64,000 bases of DNA from Jeotgalicoccus marinus DSM 19772. Its GTDB lineage: Bacteria > Bacillota > Bacilli > Staphylococcales > Salinicoccaceae. The notes below the pieces were generated by a model, which was not told where the DNA came from, did not search any database, and saw nothing but the letters and a program-made list of their open reading frames with translations. A program made the position numbers and the translations under genes. Positions 1 through 8,698 of the stretch are shown piece after piece (position 1 is the first letter of the stretch; every line of letters starts with the position of its first letter). The stretch lies in contig NZ_KE384460.1 of assembly GCF_000425825.1 (NCBI RefSeq), positions 86,779-150,778 of the forward strand, given 5' to 3'.

Positions 1-1
1 A

Positions 2-1429
2 AATATTGTTGAGTTTTTCAGTGGTCTTCCTGGAGGGAAAACAAGACAGGCGAATCTAAATGGTTTAATCGAAAAAGCTTTGGAATTTGAAGCAATGAAC
101 AATTCAAACCTCTATCAATTTATTTCTTACATTGATTATTTAATCAAGGAAAATAAGGATTTTGGTGAAGAATCGCTAAGTGAAAGTGTAGATGATTCTG
201 TTAGAGTCATGACAGTCCATAGTTCTAAAGGATTAGAGTTTAAACATGTTATATATGCTGATTTAAAACAGCAATACACAATGGACACAGTTTCTAAAGT
301 TCTAGTGCATGCAAAGCTCGGTGTGGTCTTTAATCAATTTAAACCTGAACTGAACTTAACAAGTGATAGCATTCATGCTTTTGTCGCTAATGAGTATTTA
401 AAATTAGAGCAACTTAGTGAAGAGCTTCGCTTAATATATGTAGCTTTAACACGTGCTGAGGAGAAACTCTACCTTCCGCTAGTGTATAAGGATGACATCA
501 ATTTCCTATATACTTTTGACCAGCTTAAAAAACCTTCAGTTGAAGTTCGCTCAAATCTTAAGTCTACTCAGGACTTCATTGCCCCGATTTTACTTGAAAG
601 TCAACATGATGCAATTGAAATCAAGGAAGTAAGCGAGCAATCTGAAGCGAGCCAACACCCACATCAGTCCGCGGATTTAGATGATATAAAGGTGCTCGTT
701 CCTGATATTAACCCTGAAGTCGCTGATCGCTTGTTTTACACTTATCCAAATCAACAAGACACTGAAATTGCAGCAAAGGAATCTGTGACTTCTATAAAGA
801 GAAGAAATGAGACGATTCCGGATATGGCGACGGATGTTAGTCATAGGAATGAACCTTCTTTAAAAGTGCCGAACTTCTTAGCGTCTTCTGTAGAAGCACC
901 AATCTTCGGTACAATTATGCATGAGATGATGATGAGAATTATGAATCAATGGCAGAGTTTAAGTGTAATGAATGAACAGGAAAAAGCGGGCTTTATAGAT
1001 ATTTTAATAGATAATTATGTTGTGAATTACGAGCAGTTAAGTGATTTACACATTAGTAAGCTTAAAGAAAATGCAGTGAGATTTTTTAACGATGACTATA
1101 TGGTTAACTTGTTAAATCAGCAAATCGGGATATATACTGAGTTACCGTTTATTATGAATCAAGAAGCCATTATATATGGTGAACACGATTATCAATTGGT
1201 TCAAGGTATCATTGATTGTCTCTTAGTATTCGAAGATCATTACATCATTATTGACTATAAGACAGACCGGGTGAATGGTACACAGTTAAGCCCAGAAGAC
1301 TTAAGAGATAGGTACAAGACACAAATGGACATCTATAAAAAATCTGCAGAAGTTGTTTTGAATAAACCTGTAGATGCGGTCCTATACTTTTTTGATTATG
1401 GAGCGATTTCACTTGAAACATACAAATAA
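2..1429 (+). CDS. addA: AddA helicase-nuclease subunit, 3' part (truncated by window start)
   Basis: This is the C-terminal part of AddA (RexA), the UvrD-type helicase and nuclease subunit of the AddAB complex that processes double-strand breaks for recombination. The reading frame is already open at base 2, so the gene begins left of the window. A UvrD helicase motif VMTVHSSKGLEF is encoded near 207-242, and motif VI (LRLIYVALTRAEEKL) near 427-471. The C-terminal RecB-family nuclease domain has GTIMHE, an acidic GIID-type strand and the catalytic DYK triad encoded at 1253-1261. The protein ends normally at LYFFDYG plus a short tail. Its 3' end overlaps the next gene by 17 bases. The call is secure; addB would lie upstream. 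Confidence 0.95.
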   Translation, partial: NIVEFFSGLPGGKTRQANLNGLIEKALEFEAMNNSNLYQFISYIDYLIKENKDFGEESLSESVDDSVRVMTVHSSKGLEFKHVIYADLKQQYTMDTVSKVLVHAKLGVVFNQFKPELNLTSDSIHAFVANEYLKLEQLSEELRLIYVALTRAEEKLYLPLVYKDDINFLYTFDQLKKPSVEVRSNLKSTQDFIAPILLESQHDAIEIKEVSEQSEASQHPHQSADLDDIKVLVPDINPEVADRLFYTYPNQQDTEIAAKESVTSIKRRNETIPDMATDVSHRNEPSLKVPNFLASSVEAPIFGTIMHEMMMRIMNQWQSLSVMNEQEKAGFIDILIDNYVVNYEQLSDLHISKLKENAVRFFNDDYMVNLLNQQIGIYTELPFIMNQEAIIYGEHDYQLVQGIIDCLLVFEDHYIIIDYKTDRVNGTQLSPEDLRDRYKTQMDIYKKSAEVVLNKPVDAVLYFFDYGAISLETYK

Positions 1430-2495
1430 CACAATTTACTTTACAGCGGGCATAGCGATTTTCTCACTATTTCTTTATAGCGGCTTGTACTTTATGTTGC
1501 CTTTAAATGATATCAATCCATTTGAGTACTTTTTCGGAGCAGATTTAAATATCTACAATATCATTAACATATTTACAGGCGGGTCAGTGATACCTTTAAT
1601 CGCGCTTATTGTTGGATATATCTTAAGTAAATATCAAACTGTAGAAAAAAGGCAAATTGCTAAATACTTAGCGATCATTTTAGGCATTATTGGTCTATCA
1701 TCTGTATTAATTTTTCCATTTGATAATATGCTATTTCTAGTATTAATGACTTTTGTTGCATTGATTTTTGTCGGACGGCCATGGGTGATAACATTTGCAG
1801 CAGGTATTGCACTTTTCGCTGTACACTTACTTCTCAATGTCGTCTTGGAAATCATTAGAGGACTCAATTCAAATATTCAACACGTCTATTCTGGTATACA
1901 ACAAGTTAATGAGTACATCAGCATCTATAGAAGTAGTGACTACTTGGCTATTATTAATCAAAATATAGATTATTTAACAGGTGATATAACAGGTACTATT
2001 ATATTAATGTTGTTCATGATTTTACCGTGGCTTTTAATTGGTGTTGGACTACATCAACTTAGCCTAGAAACTTTTATGAAAGACAGCCCATACCTCAGTG
2101 GCGCAATGGTAATTGTATTGTTAACTGGAGGCATTTTGACAAAGCTCATTCAGATTTTACTCCTGGGTAATATTACTGGTGAGACGCTCGGTGAAGGGTT
2201 TGGAGGGCCAGTACTCGCCCTTGGCTACTTCTTATTACTAATGTATGCCGGTTCACATGTACCAAAGGCTATTTTCAAAGGATTTGTCAATTTAGGGCGA
2301 CAGTCCTTAAGTGCCTATATTCTTTTCAATGTGTTGATGATGTTTATCTTCTTTGGATTTGGCTTAGCACTATACGGACAAATATCAGTGCAGGTACTGT
2401 TATTCATTGTCCTCGGCTTGTACTGCCTGCTACTGTTGCTCTTAAACTTTTTAAGTATTAGAAAGCTTAAATTAATAGAAGCAATTTTCAGATAA
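1413..2495 (+). CDS. DUF418-like polytopic membrane protein
   Basis: This is an integral membrane protein of 360 residues with about ten hydrophobic segments. The C-terminal third has a GRQSLSAYILFN-type stretch followed by GFGLALYGQIS, which resembles the DUF418/YeiB family (GR-ALTNYL then GLGLYGQLS). The substrate and role are unknown. I chose the TTG at 1413 because GGAG at 1400-1403 sits nine bases upstream. ATGs at 1374 and 1398 are in frame but lack a clear ribosome site. The gene overlaps addA and probably depends on the addAB transcript. Family assignment is by pattern only. Confidence 0.6.
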   Translation: MKHTNNTIYFTAGIAIFSLFLYSGLYFMLPLNDINPFEYFFGADLNIYNIINIFTGGSVIPLIALIVGYILSKYQTVEKRQIAKYLAIILGIIGLSSVLIFPFDNMLFLVLMTFVALIFVGRPWVITFAAGIALFAVHLLLNVVLEIIRGLNSNIQHVYSGIQQVNEYISIYRSSDYLAIINQNIDYLTGDITGTIILMLFMILPWLLIGVGLHQLSLETFMKDSPYLSGAMVIVLLTGGILTKLIQILLLGNITGETLGEGFGGPVLALGYFLLLMYAGSHVPKAIFKGFVNLGRQSLSAYILFNVLMMFIFFGFGLALYGQISVQVLLFIVLGLYCLLLLLLNFLSIRKLKLIEAIFR

Positions 2496-2532
2496 AAATA
2501 TCGATTCACAAGAATAAATAAATATTTTTTGT

Positions 2533-2538
2533 TATACT
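2533..2538 (+). promoter_or_regulatory. -10 element upstream of yisK
   Basis: TATACT lies about 30 bases before the yisK start, with no convincing -35 at 16-18 bases. It is a likely promoter because the gap between the two genes is 72 bases, but the evidence is only the -10. Confidence 0.35.
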
Positions 2539-2567
2539 GAATTAAACCAAACAAAGGAGCTTGTCCA

Positions 2568-3458
2568 ATGAAATTTTTAACTTTTGAGTACAAAGAAAAG
2601 AATTATTACGGTGTTAAAGTAAAACGTGAAGATAGTGCATGGATTCTTCCGCTACTATTTGAGGATTTTAGTGATGTTAAAGATTATCCACGTACATTAT
2701 TGGAAGGAATTACTGAATACCATACATTGGATTTCCAAGAATTAGTGAGAAAATTAGTCGAAAGTGCTGAAGTATCAGAGAATGCTGATCAATATAAAGC
2801 ACCATTTGATGAAATTAATATATTAGCACCAGTTAAGCCACCAAATAATACAATTAGTTTCGGTCGTAATTTTAAAGAACATGCACAAGAGCTAAATAAT
2901 GAAGTAGAATTATATGTATTTACTAAAGCGAACTCTAGCCTAGTCGGTGATGAAGCGACAATCTCATCATTTAGCGATATTACTTCAGAGTTAGACTATG
3001 AAGGTGAACTTGGTGTTGTGATTGGTAAATCAGGACGTAATATTGATCGCTCTATGGCTTATGACTACGTTTATGGTTATACAATTGTTAATGATATCTC
3101 TGCAAGAGACCTTCAAAAATCTCACAAGCAGGCTTTCTTATCTAAAAGTCTAGCAACACCGATGGGTCCATACATTGTTACTAAAGATGAAATTCCTAAT
3201 GCAATGGATGCTCAAATCGTAACGAAAGTTAACGATGAGATTCGTCAGGATGGTAGTACAGCACTTATGGTTAGAAAAATTGACGACCTAATTAGTGAAC
3301 TATCTAAATACGTTACTTTAGAACCTGGTGATGTTATTGCTACAGGTACACCAGCCGGTGTAGGGGCAGGAATGGACCCTAAAGGCTTTGTTAAATCTGG
3401 TGATACAGTACGTGTTTCTATCGATGGAATTGGAACATTAACGACACACATTGAATAA
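2568..3458 (+). CDS. yisK: Fumarylacetoacetate hydrolase family protein (YisK-like)
   Basis: This 296-residue protein matches Bacillus YisK, an FAH-fold metal-dependent enzyme reported to decarboxylate oxaloacetate. The FAH core has the metal-binding [14 protein letters not shown] segment (acidic ligands near residues 145-147), [15 protein letters not shown], and the closing ATGTPAGVG loop. An N-terminal domain of about 95 residues precedes the core, as in YisK. A strong ribosome site (AAAGGAG) precedes the ATG. The next gene is yisL, the same pairing as in Bacillus, so the orthology is well supported. The in vivo substrate here is not shown by sequence. Confidence 0.88.
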   Translation: MKFLTFEYKEKNYYGVKVKREDSAWILPLLFEDFSDVKDYPRTLLEGITEYHTLDFQELVRKLVESAEVSENADQYKAPFDEINILAPVKPPNNTISFGRNFKEHAQELNNEVELYVFTKANSSLVGDEATISSFSDITSELDYEGELGVVIGKSGRNIDRSMAYDYVYGYTIVNDISARDLQKSHKQAFLSKSLATPMGPYIVTKDEIPNAMDAQIVTKVNDEIRQDGSTALMVRKIDDLISELSKYVTLEPGDVIATGTPAGVGAGMDPKGFVKSGDTVRVSIDGIGTLTTHIE

Positions 3459-3465
3459 TCATTCA

Positions 3466-3474
3466 TGTTATAAT
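3466..3474 (+). promoter_or_regulatory. Extended -10 promoter for yisL
   Basis: TGTTATAAT fits the extended -10 form TGnTATAAT and lies 39 bases before the yisL ATG. No good -35 is visible, which is usual for extended -10 promoters. Confidence 0.45.
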
Positions 3475-3512
3475 ATGCCATGGGTAAATTTTAAATAAGA
3501 GGTGGGCGAATT

Positions 3513-3893
3513 ATGCTACATTTACACTTAACGGCCATTGTTATATCTGCTGTTTTGTTCCTTGTTGTCTTCTTCATGTATAAGGCAAACAATTCACCAG
3601 ACAATAAGCCGGCAAAAATTTTGCACATGGTAGCTAGATTGTTTTATGTTATCGTACTGATTTCAGGTCTAGTCGTTTACATTAGCAACATGGAAGGTAT
3701 CTCTAATATGGACGGTCATATGCAGTACGGTATTAAAGTACTCCTAGGACTTCTATCTATTGGATTTATGGAAATGGCAATTGTTAGATTGAAGAAAAGT
3801 GCGACAGTATGGCCAATGGTTGTTGCTTTAATTCTCATTATTGCAACAGTTATTATGGGAGCGACATTACCACTAGGTATTTTAAGCTTCTAA
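3513..3893 (+). CDS. yisL: YisL-like DUF1516 membrane protein
   Basis: This is a small membrane protein of 126 residues with four predicted transmembrane segments (about residues 7-23, 43-60, 73-92 and 102-122). It begins with the HLHLTAIVISAVLF pattern and contains the RLFYVIVLISG and GFMEM stretches found in Bacillus YisL. No enzymatic motif is present and the function is unknown. AGGTGG precedes the ATG. It follows yisK and is closed by a terminator, so it is either the second gene of a yisK-yisL unit or uses its own extended -10 promoter. Confidence 0.85.
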   Translation: MLHLHLTAIVISAVLFLVVFFMYKANNSPDNKPAKILHMVARLFYVIVLISGLVVYISNMEGISNMDGHMQYGIKVLLGLLSIGFMEMAIVRLKKSATVWPMVVALILIIATVIMGATLPLGILSF

Positions 3894-3897
3894 AACT

Positions 3898-3931
3898 AAG
3901 CTGGGAACCGGTTGGTTTCCAGCTTTTTTAA
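3898..3931 (+). terminator. Rho-independent terminator after yisL
   Basis: A ten-pair stem (GCTGGGAACC with GGTTTCCAGC, one G-U pair) is followed by a run of T. It starts just after the yisL stop codon. Confidence 0.85.
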
Positions 3932-4020
3932 ATATTTTTATGAACAATTCGTGAAAGAAAGAAAATTTGAAGTGAACTTTAGTATACTTAGCACTATAAG
4001 ATAAAAAGGTAGGATATTAT

Positions 4021-5433
4021 ATGAAAAGAATGATTGCACTCTTGTTTACTGCCTTCGCTTTGTTCTTTACGATGGTAAATCCATCGTCTGCTGAAGAGCA
4101 AGCTGAAGAAAAAATCTATATGATTCCAGTCGACAGGTTCTTAAACAATGATAAATCAAATGATATCGGTGTTCATGAAGATCCTGATAATGACCAACCA
4201 TTCGGTGGTGATTTCGTTGGTATAGAAGAACATTTAGAATACATAAAAGATATGGGCTTTAATACAATCATGTTATCTCCTGTTACAGAACGTGCTGAAG
4301 ATGACTATTTGGGTTATGACGTCACTTCCTATGATAAGATTTCAGAAGCTTATGGTGGGGCGGAAGCATTTCAGGATTTTATAGATTCAGTACATAATCA
4401 GGATATGAAAATCGTTGTAGACATGCCAACGACAGCAACTGAGGACTATACAGCACTGGAAAATCTAGAATTCAATGACATTGAAACAGCATATTACGAA
4501 GACATCGACCGTGAAATCATTGATCTAAGTGATGCTGATAACCAGAGTCAATATAAAGATATGGTGCAAAACTTCGTTGATACTTATGATGTAGATGGTA
4601 TTAGTATGTTCTTAAACCAAGATGGATTAAATGGAAATGATTTTCTTCCAGATAATATACCTTCTTATGGCATTTTAACGATAGATGGCATGACAGCTGA
4701 AGGTTTCGATCACGTGTCTCATAATGAATTCAGATCAAGCATTGCGAATGCACTTGGTGGTGTTGATATTGAAATACCAGAGTTTCCAACTGACAATGAA
4801 TTAGTACTTGCAGATCACTGGTTCTCAGAACGTTTTACACATCATGCTGCAAGTCACAATATGTTCCCAGGAACGAGAGTTCAACAGTTAGCAAACTATC
4901 TGTATGCTTATCAAGGTGCAAGTGCCATGACTTATGGAACAGAAGTTGCATTTAATGGTGATTCTTACCCGGAAATTCACCCGCAGATGGACCTATGGAC
5001 AGATAAAGAAGTTGTAGAATATTTAGAGAACATTAGTATGATATATGACAGACATCAAGTAATGGCTGCAGGTGAAACAGAGACCTTACTAAATGAAGCA
5101 GGGCAATATATTGTAAGATACAAAACAAACGATGTAGATTTTGTCTTTAATATGAATAATACTTCTGAAACTCAGAGTAACACTTTTGAGCAAACGGCGA
5201 GTGAAGATGGTAAAGTCTATAGCGGGATGTTAATAGGTGATATGATTCGCCCGCATGAAGGTGAATTTATTACAGTATTAGATAGAGAAGAAACTGAACT
5301 GTATTCAATCATCGAAGAGGCAGGTTTTAACAATGGATATCTTTATGCAAGTATTTTAATCTTCGGCTTATTTGCAATCTTTGTTTGGGTAGCAGCTTCA
5401 CGCTCTAAGAAACGAAAAAATAGCAAATTTTAA
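4021..5433 (+). CDS. Membrane-anchored alpha-amylase-like protein, probably non-catalytic
   Basis: This is a secreted GH13-like TIM barrel of 470 residues. It has a cleavable signal peptide (residues 1-24, ending near SSAEEQ), a barrel (about 30-340), and a C-terminal membrane helix (about 438-458) followed by a basic tail, so it is displayed on the outer face of the membrane. The fold is visible from FNTIMLSPVTE, GYDVTSYDKI and QGASAMTYGTEVAFNG. The four catalytic regions are altered. Region I reads DMPTTA without Asn-His, region II reads DGISMFLNQ without the Arg and the Asp nucleophile, and regions III and IV lack the Glu and the His-Asp pair. It may bind rather than cut glycans. The gene stands alone with its own terminator. 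Confidence 0.75.
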   Translation: MKRMIALLFTAFALFFTMVNPSSAEEQAEEKIYMIPVDRFLNNDKSNDIGVHEDPDNDQPFGGDFVGIEEHLEYIKDMGFNTIMLSPVTERAEDDYLGYDVTSYDKISEAYGGAEAFQDFIDSVHNQDMKIVVDMPTTATEDYTALENLEFNDIETAYYEDIDREIIDLSDADNQSQYKDMVQNFVDTYDVDGISMFLNQDGLNGNDFLPDNIPSYGILTIDGMTAEGFDHVSHNEFRSSIANALGGVDIEIPEFPTDNELVLADHWFSERFTHHAASHNMFPGTRVQQLANYLYAYQGASAMTYGTEVAFNGDSYPEIHPQMDLWTDKEVVEYLENISMIYDRHQVMAAGETETLLNEAGQYIVRYKTNDVDFVFNMNNTSETQSNTFEQTASEDGKVYSGMLIGDMIRPHEGEFITVLDREETELYSIIEEAGFNNGYLYASILIFGLFAIFVWVAASRSKKRKNSKF

Positions 5434-5454
5434 AACGAATAGTAGTTAGACATT

Positions 5455-5481
5455 GACCTCGGTGACTAACCGAGGTCTTTT
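5455..5481 (+). terminator. Terminator after the amylase-like gene
   Basis: A perfect nine-pair stem GACCTCGGT/ACCGAGGTC has a five-base loop and a following T run. Confidence 0.88.
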
Positions 5482-5492
5482 CGTATAGAAAT

Positions 5493-5528
5493 GTTTAAAG
5501 TTGTATCGAAACGGAAATATTATATAGT
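5493..5528 (+). promoter_or_regulatory. Possible dual sigma-B/sigma-A promoter for the aldo/keto reductase
   Basis: GTTTAA (5493-5498) is a perfect sigma-B -35, followed 14 bases later by GGAAAT, which matches GGGTAT at four of six bases. A sigma-A pair, TTGTAT (5501-5506) and TATAGT (5523-5528) with 16 bases between, overlaps it. The sigma-B part is tentative. Confidence 0.4.
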
Positions 5529-5586
5529 GGATATCAGATAAGTTATTTAGTCATCTTTTAGCAAGAAATTATAAGGAGATGAGATT

Positions 5587-6441
5587 TTGACTATAAATGA
5601 AAAAGGATTTGTACTCAATGACAAGACGGTTTGGCCGTATGTTGGTCTAGGTACAATTGATTTAGTAGGAGATAAGGGAACGTTTGAAATTCTTAATGCA
5701 CTAAATAGTGGTTTCCGTCTTCTCGATACTTCAACAAACTATAACAACGAAGGCATTGTTGGTGAAGCGGTTAGACGTTCTAAATTACACCGTGAAGAAA
5801 TATTAGTGAGCTCAAAATTACCGGGTTCACACCACGACTACGATAAGGCGTTTATCTTTCTTCAAGAATCGTTGAGACGTGCTGGATTGGAGTACTTTGA
5901 TAAGTATTTAATTCATTGGCCAAATCCAGATGATGGCAAATACGTTGAAGCATGGAAGGCACTTGTAGATGCCCAAAAACAAGGCTTAATTAGAACCATT
6001 GGTGTATCTAACTTTGAACCGGATCACCTAGATGATATTATCAATGCAACGGGTGTGACTCCAGCTACAAATCAGGTGGAACGTCATCCTTATTTCAATA
6101 ATAAACGCATGGTAGAAGAGAATAAAAAACGAGGCATTCTAACAGAAGCATGGAGTCCATTTGGTAGAGGATATCTAAACGATGTGCTTGAAAATGAAAC
6201 AATCAAAGAAATTGCAGCTAAATATGATAAGACACCTGCTCAAATTATTATCAATTGGAACTATCAAGCGGGTGTCATGGCCATACCAAAATCAGCTGAT
6301 CCAGTGCATCAGAAAGAAAATATTGAAGCGACTGATTTTGACTTAAGCCAAGAAGATATAGAAAAAATCGATGCGCTTGATAAAGGGGAGGATGGCCGTG
6401 TTGAAGGCCAAGACCCTTATGAATATCATGAGTATGTATAA
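5587..6441 (+). CDS. Aldo/keto reductase
   Basis: This is a 284-residue NADPH-dependent aldo/keto reductase of the AKR5-like group that would reduce aldehydes or ketones in the cytosol. The catalytic tetrad is visible as D47 (LLDTSTNY), Y52, K77 (SSKLPG) and H110 (IHWPNP). The family cofactor-side motifs VSNFEP and NQVERHPYF follow. The start is TTG, chosen because AAGGAG at 5573-5578 is eight bases upstream and the protein begins at the expected place. It is monocistronic and ends at a shared terminator. The natural substrate cannot be read from the sequence. Members of this family are often general stress proteins. Confidence 0.9.
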   Translation: MTINEKGFVLNDKTVWPYVGLGTIDLVGDKGTFEILNALNSGFRLLDTSTNYNNEGIVGEAVRRSKLHREEILVSSKLPGSHHDYDKAFIFLQESLRRAGLEYFDKYLIHWPNPDDGKYVEAWKALVDAQKQGLIRTIGVSNFEPDHLDDIINATGVTPATNQVERHPYFNNKRMVEENKKRGILTEAWSPFGRGYLNDVLENETIKEIAAKYDKTPAQIIINWNYQAGVMAIPKSADPVHQKENIEATDFDLSQEDIEKIDALDKGEDGRVEGQDPYEYHEYV

Positions 6442-6465
6442 ACACAGTCAAAGAAAAATATAGTA

Positions 6466-6498
6466 AAAAATATCCATCCACTTAGGATGGATATTTTT
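6466..6498. terminator. Bidirectional terminator between the reductase and cdr
   Basis: A 14-pair stem runs from AAAAATATCCATCC to its exact complement around a five-base loop, with A and T runs on both sides. It serves both convergent genes and overlaps the cdr stop codon. Confidence 0.88.
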
Positions 6499-7840
6499 AT
6501 TGAGCTTCATTTGCTTTAGCAATCGCCTTATAACCGACCATATTAATGACGTCTTTTGGACTAGAGAACGGGGGAGCGTATGCTATTTCTATATTAATTA
6601 AGTCAAAGACACTTCCACCTAAACGTATATGTGTTGCAAGTACATCAATACGTTTATCGACACCTTCTGTACCGACAATGGCTGCTCTTAAAATCTGATG
6701 TGTATCTTTATGGAAGTAGACTCTGATATTAATAGGTTCAGCTGTAGACATGTAGCCTGACTTATTTTTTTGTTTTTGGTCGACAACTAGGTGAGGGAAT
6801 TTCATGACTTCTTTTTCACTCAGGCCCGTTGATGCAATCGCATAGTCAAAAAATTTCACAATATTTGTCCCTAGTAAACCTTCGTGCCTTATATTCTCAT
6901 CACCTGCGATTTGATTGGCAATTATATGTGCCAGGCGATGCGCTGGCCAAGCCAGTAATGATTGAACTTTCACATCTGGCACATGCTGGTAAACTGTTTC
7001 AATCACATCTCCAAGTGCATAGACATTGTCTAGGTTCGTTCGGCCACTTGAATCGATTGAGATCAGACCTTTATCAGTTAGATTTATGCCTGAACCTTTG
7101 AGGAATACTGTATTGGGCTGTGTACCTATACCGCTAATAATCAATGGCGCATGGATTTCTTCACCATTGTTAAGTGTCAAGGTTTCACCTTCGACACTTT
7201 TAATTTCAGCGTTAAGTCTGAGATCAATGTGGTGATCTTCCATAGCTTGGTGTATGACATGATTCATGTCAGCTTCAATCTTTTTATAAATTCTTTCATC
7301 ATGTTGTAACATCGTTACCTTAATGCCACGTTCACTTAGGTTTTCCGTTACTTCGAGTCCGATATAACCTGAACCGACAAGGACGGCTTCTTTAATATTA
7401 TATTTGTCAATGTAAGCCATGATAGCATCTAGGTCTTGTATCTTATGAAGTGGGAAACTTTGAGGTACATCTTTTAAGGCAGGTAGGACTTTCGGACTGC
7501 CACCCGGTGATAAGATTAAGTAGTCATAAATGACCGTCTTATAGTCATTATTATCTTTATCAAGTACGGTTAAAGTGTTGTTATCAGAATCAACTTTTGT
7601 GACTTCATGATTAATTAACACTTTGATATCTTTATCTAGAAATTTCTCCGGTGTCATGTTAATGAGGCTTTCCCTAGATTTTACCTCACCGCTAATGTGA
7701 TAGGGCATTCCACATGCCCCGTAACTTATTTCGTTATTACGCTCATAAATTGTAATATCAGCATTTGGATCAAGTCGTCGGATTTGAGAGGCTACAGTGG
7801 CACCACCTGCGACCCCACCGACAACAGCAATTTTTACCAT
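6497..7840 (-). CDS. cdr: CoA-disulfide reductase
   Basis: This is a 447-residue FAD- and NAD(P)H-dependent pyridine-nucleotide disulfide oxidoreductase that keeps coenzyme A reduced, as in Staphylococcus, which uses CoA as a major thiol. The FAD motif VVGGVAGGATVASQIRR is at the N-terminus and the single redox cysteine is C43 in the GACGMPY motif. A second nucleotide site (GSGYIGLEVTENL) lies near residue 157. The C-terminal dimerisation domain ends with the AYAPPFSSPKDVINMVGY signature, which carries the conserved tyrosines of CoADR. It is the last gene of a three-gene reverse-strand operon, three bases after the DegV gene. Confidence 0.93.
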   Translation of the reverse strand: MVKIAVVGGVAGGATVASQIRRLDPNADITIYERNNEISYGACGMPYHISGEVKSRESLINMTPEKFLDKDIKVLINHEVTKVDSDNNTLTVLDKDNNDYKTVIYDYLILSPGGSPKVLPALKDVPQSFPLHKIQDLDAIMAYIDKYNIKEAVLVGSGYIGLEVTENLSERGIKVTMLQHDERIYKKIEADMNHVIHQAMEDHHIDLRLNAEIKSVEGETLTLNNGEEIHAPLIISGIGTQPNTVFLKGSGINLTDKGLISIDSSGRTNLDNVYALGDVIETVYQHVPDVKVQSLLAWPAHRLAHIIANQIAGDENIRHEGLLGTNIVKFFDYAIASTGLSEKEVMKFPHLVVDQKQKNKSGYMSTAEPINIRVYFHKDTHQILRAAIVGTEGVDKRIDVLATHIRLGGSVFDLINIEIAYAPPFSSPKDVINMVGYKAIAKANEAQ

Positions 7841-7843
7841 AAC

Positions 7844-8686
7844 TTAGCGCCCGTCTTGAAAGTAGAATAAGGCGACGGTACCAGCGCCAGTATGAGAACT
7901 AATTGTCGGTCCGATACTAGAAATCTTAACTTCTGTTATATCTGTATTTTCTAGAATTTGTGCTTTTAATAACTCTGCATTTTCTTTGGCATCAGCATGA
8001 GTAATGTGAGCGAGTCCGGTTGCACGTTCATTTTTTACGAGTTCTGTCATACGTCTAAATACCTTTTTAAGTCCACGGTGTTTTTCAACAGGTACTAATT
8101 GACCGTTTTCTACGTGTAGAAGGGGTTTAATATTTAATAAGCCACCTAAAAATGCTGACCCTTTCGATAAACGTCCACCCTTGGCTAAGTAATTTAAGTC
8201 ATCAACTGTAAACAAGTGTCTGATCATAGCGACATCTGTTTCAATATTTTTAATGATTTTATCTTTGTCGTCACCGTTTTTAATATAAGATGCTGCACGT
8301 TCGACTAGCATTCCGAGCCCATAGCTTGCAGCAGATGAATCAATCAATGTGATATCAGCTTCAGGATGTTGTTCTAGGATGTTATCACGTGCAATGACTG
8401 AACTTTGGAATGCCCCGGAAAGTTCACTTGAAAAGCCAAGGTATATGATTGGTGTACCTTCTTTTACATATGCCTCAAACAACTCAAAATAACTTTCGGG
8501 ATTTGGTTGACTTGTTAATGGTCTTTTACCTTCCTTGATTGCTGTGATGACTTCATCACTAGTTATCTCGAGTTGGTCTAGGTAGCTTTTGTCGTCGAGT
8601 TGAATCTTCAAAGGGAGCACTTCAATGTCTAACTCCTTGGCACGTTCTAAGCTTAAATCTGAGCAACTATCAATAAATAATTTCAT
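7844..8686 (-). CDS. DegV family (FakB-like) fatty-acid-binding protein
   Basis: This 280-residue protein has the DegV/EDD fold. FakB members of this family bind a fatty acid and present it to the kinase FakA to make acyl-phosphate for phospholipid synthesis. Visible motifs are the N-terminal DSCSDL strand, TSQPNP near residue 59, GFSSELSGAFQSS, the cap element LNYLAKGGRLS, and a C-terminal SHTGAGTVALF. It lies between a HAD phosphatase and cdr in one operon with gaps of 12 and 3 bases. Which FakB type it is, or whether it works with FakA at all, is not decided by sequence alone. Confidence 0.85.
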   Translation of the reverse strand: MKLFIDSCSDLSLERAKELDIEVLPLKIQLDDKSYLDQLEITSDEVITAIKEGKRPLTSQPNPESYFELFEAYVKEGTPIIYLGFSSELSGAFQSSVIARDNILEQHPEADITLIDSSAASYGLGMLVERAASYIKNGDDKDKIIKNIETDVAMIRHLFTVDDLNYLAKGGRLSKGSAFLGGLLNIKPLLHVENGQLVPVEKHRGLKKVFRRMTELVKNERATGLAHITHADAKENAELLKAQILENTDITEVKISSIGPTISSHTGAGTVALFYFQDGR

Positions 8687-8698
8687 AGATAACCCTCC

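Noticed and set aside
2483-2497. CodY-like motif before yisK
   Set aside because: Only 12 of 15 positions match and it overlaps the stop codon of the upstream gene; weaker than the two opp sites.
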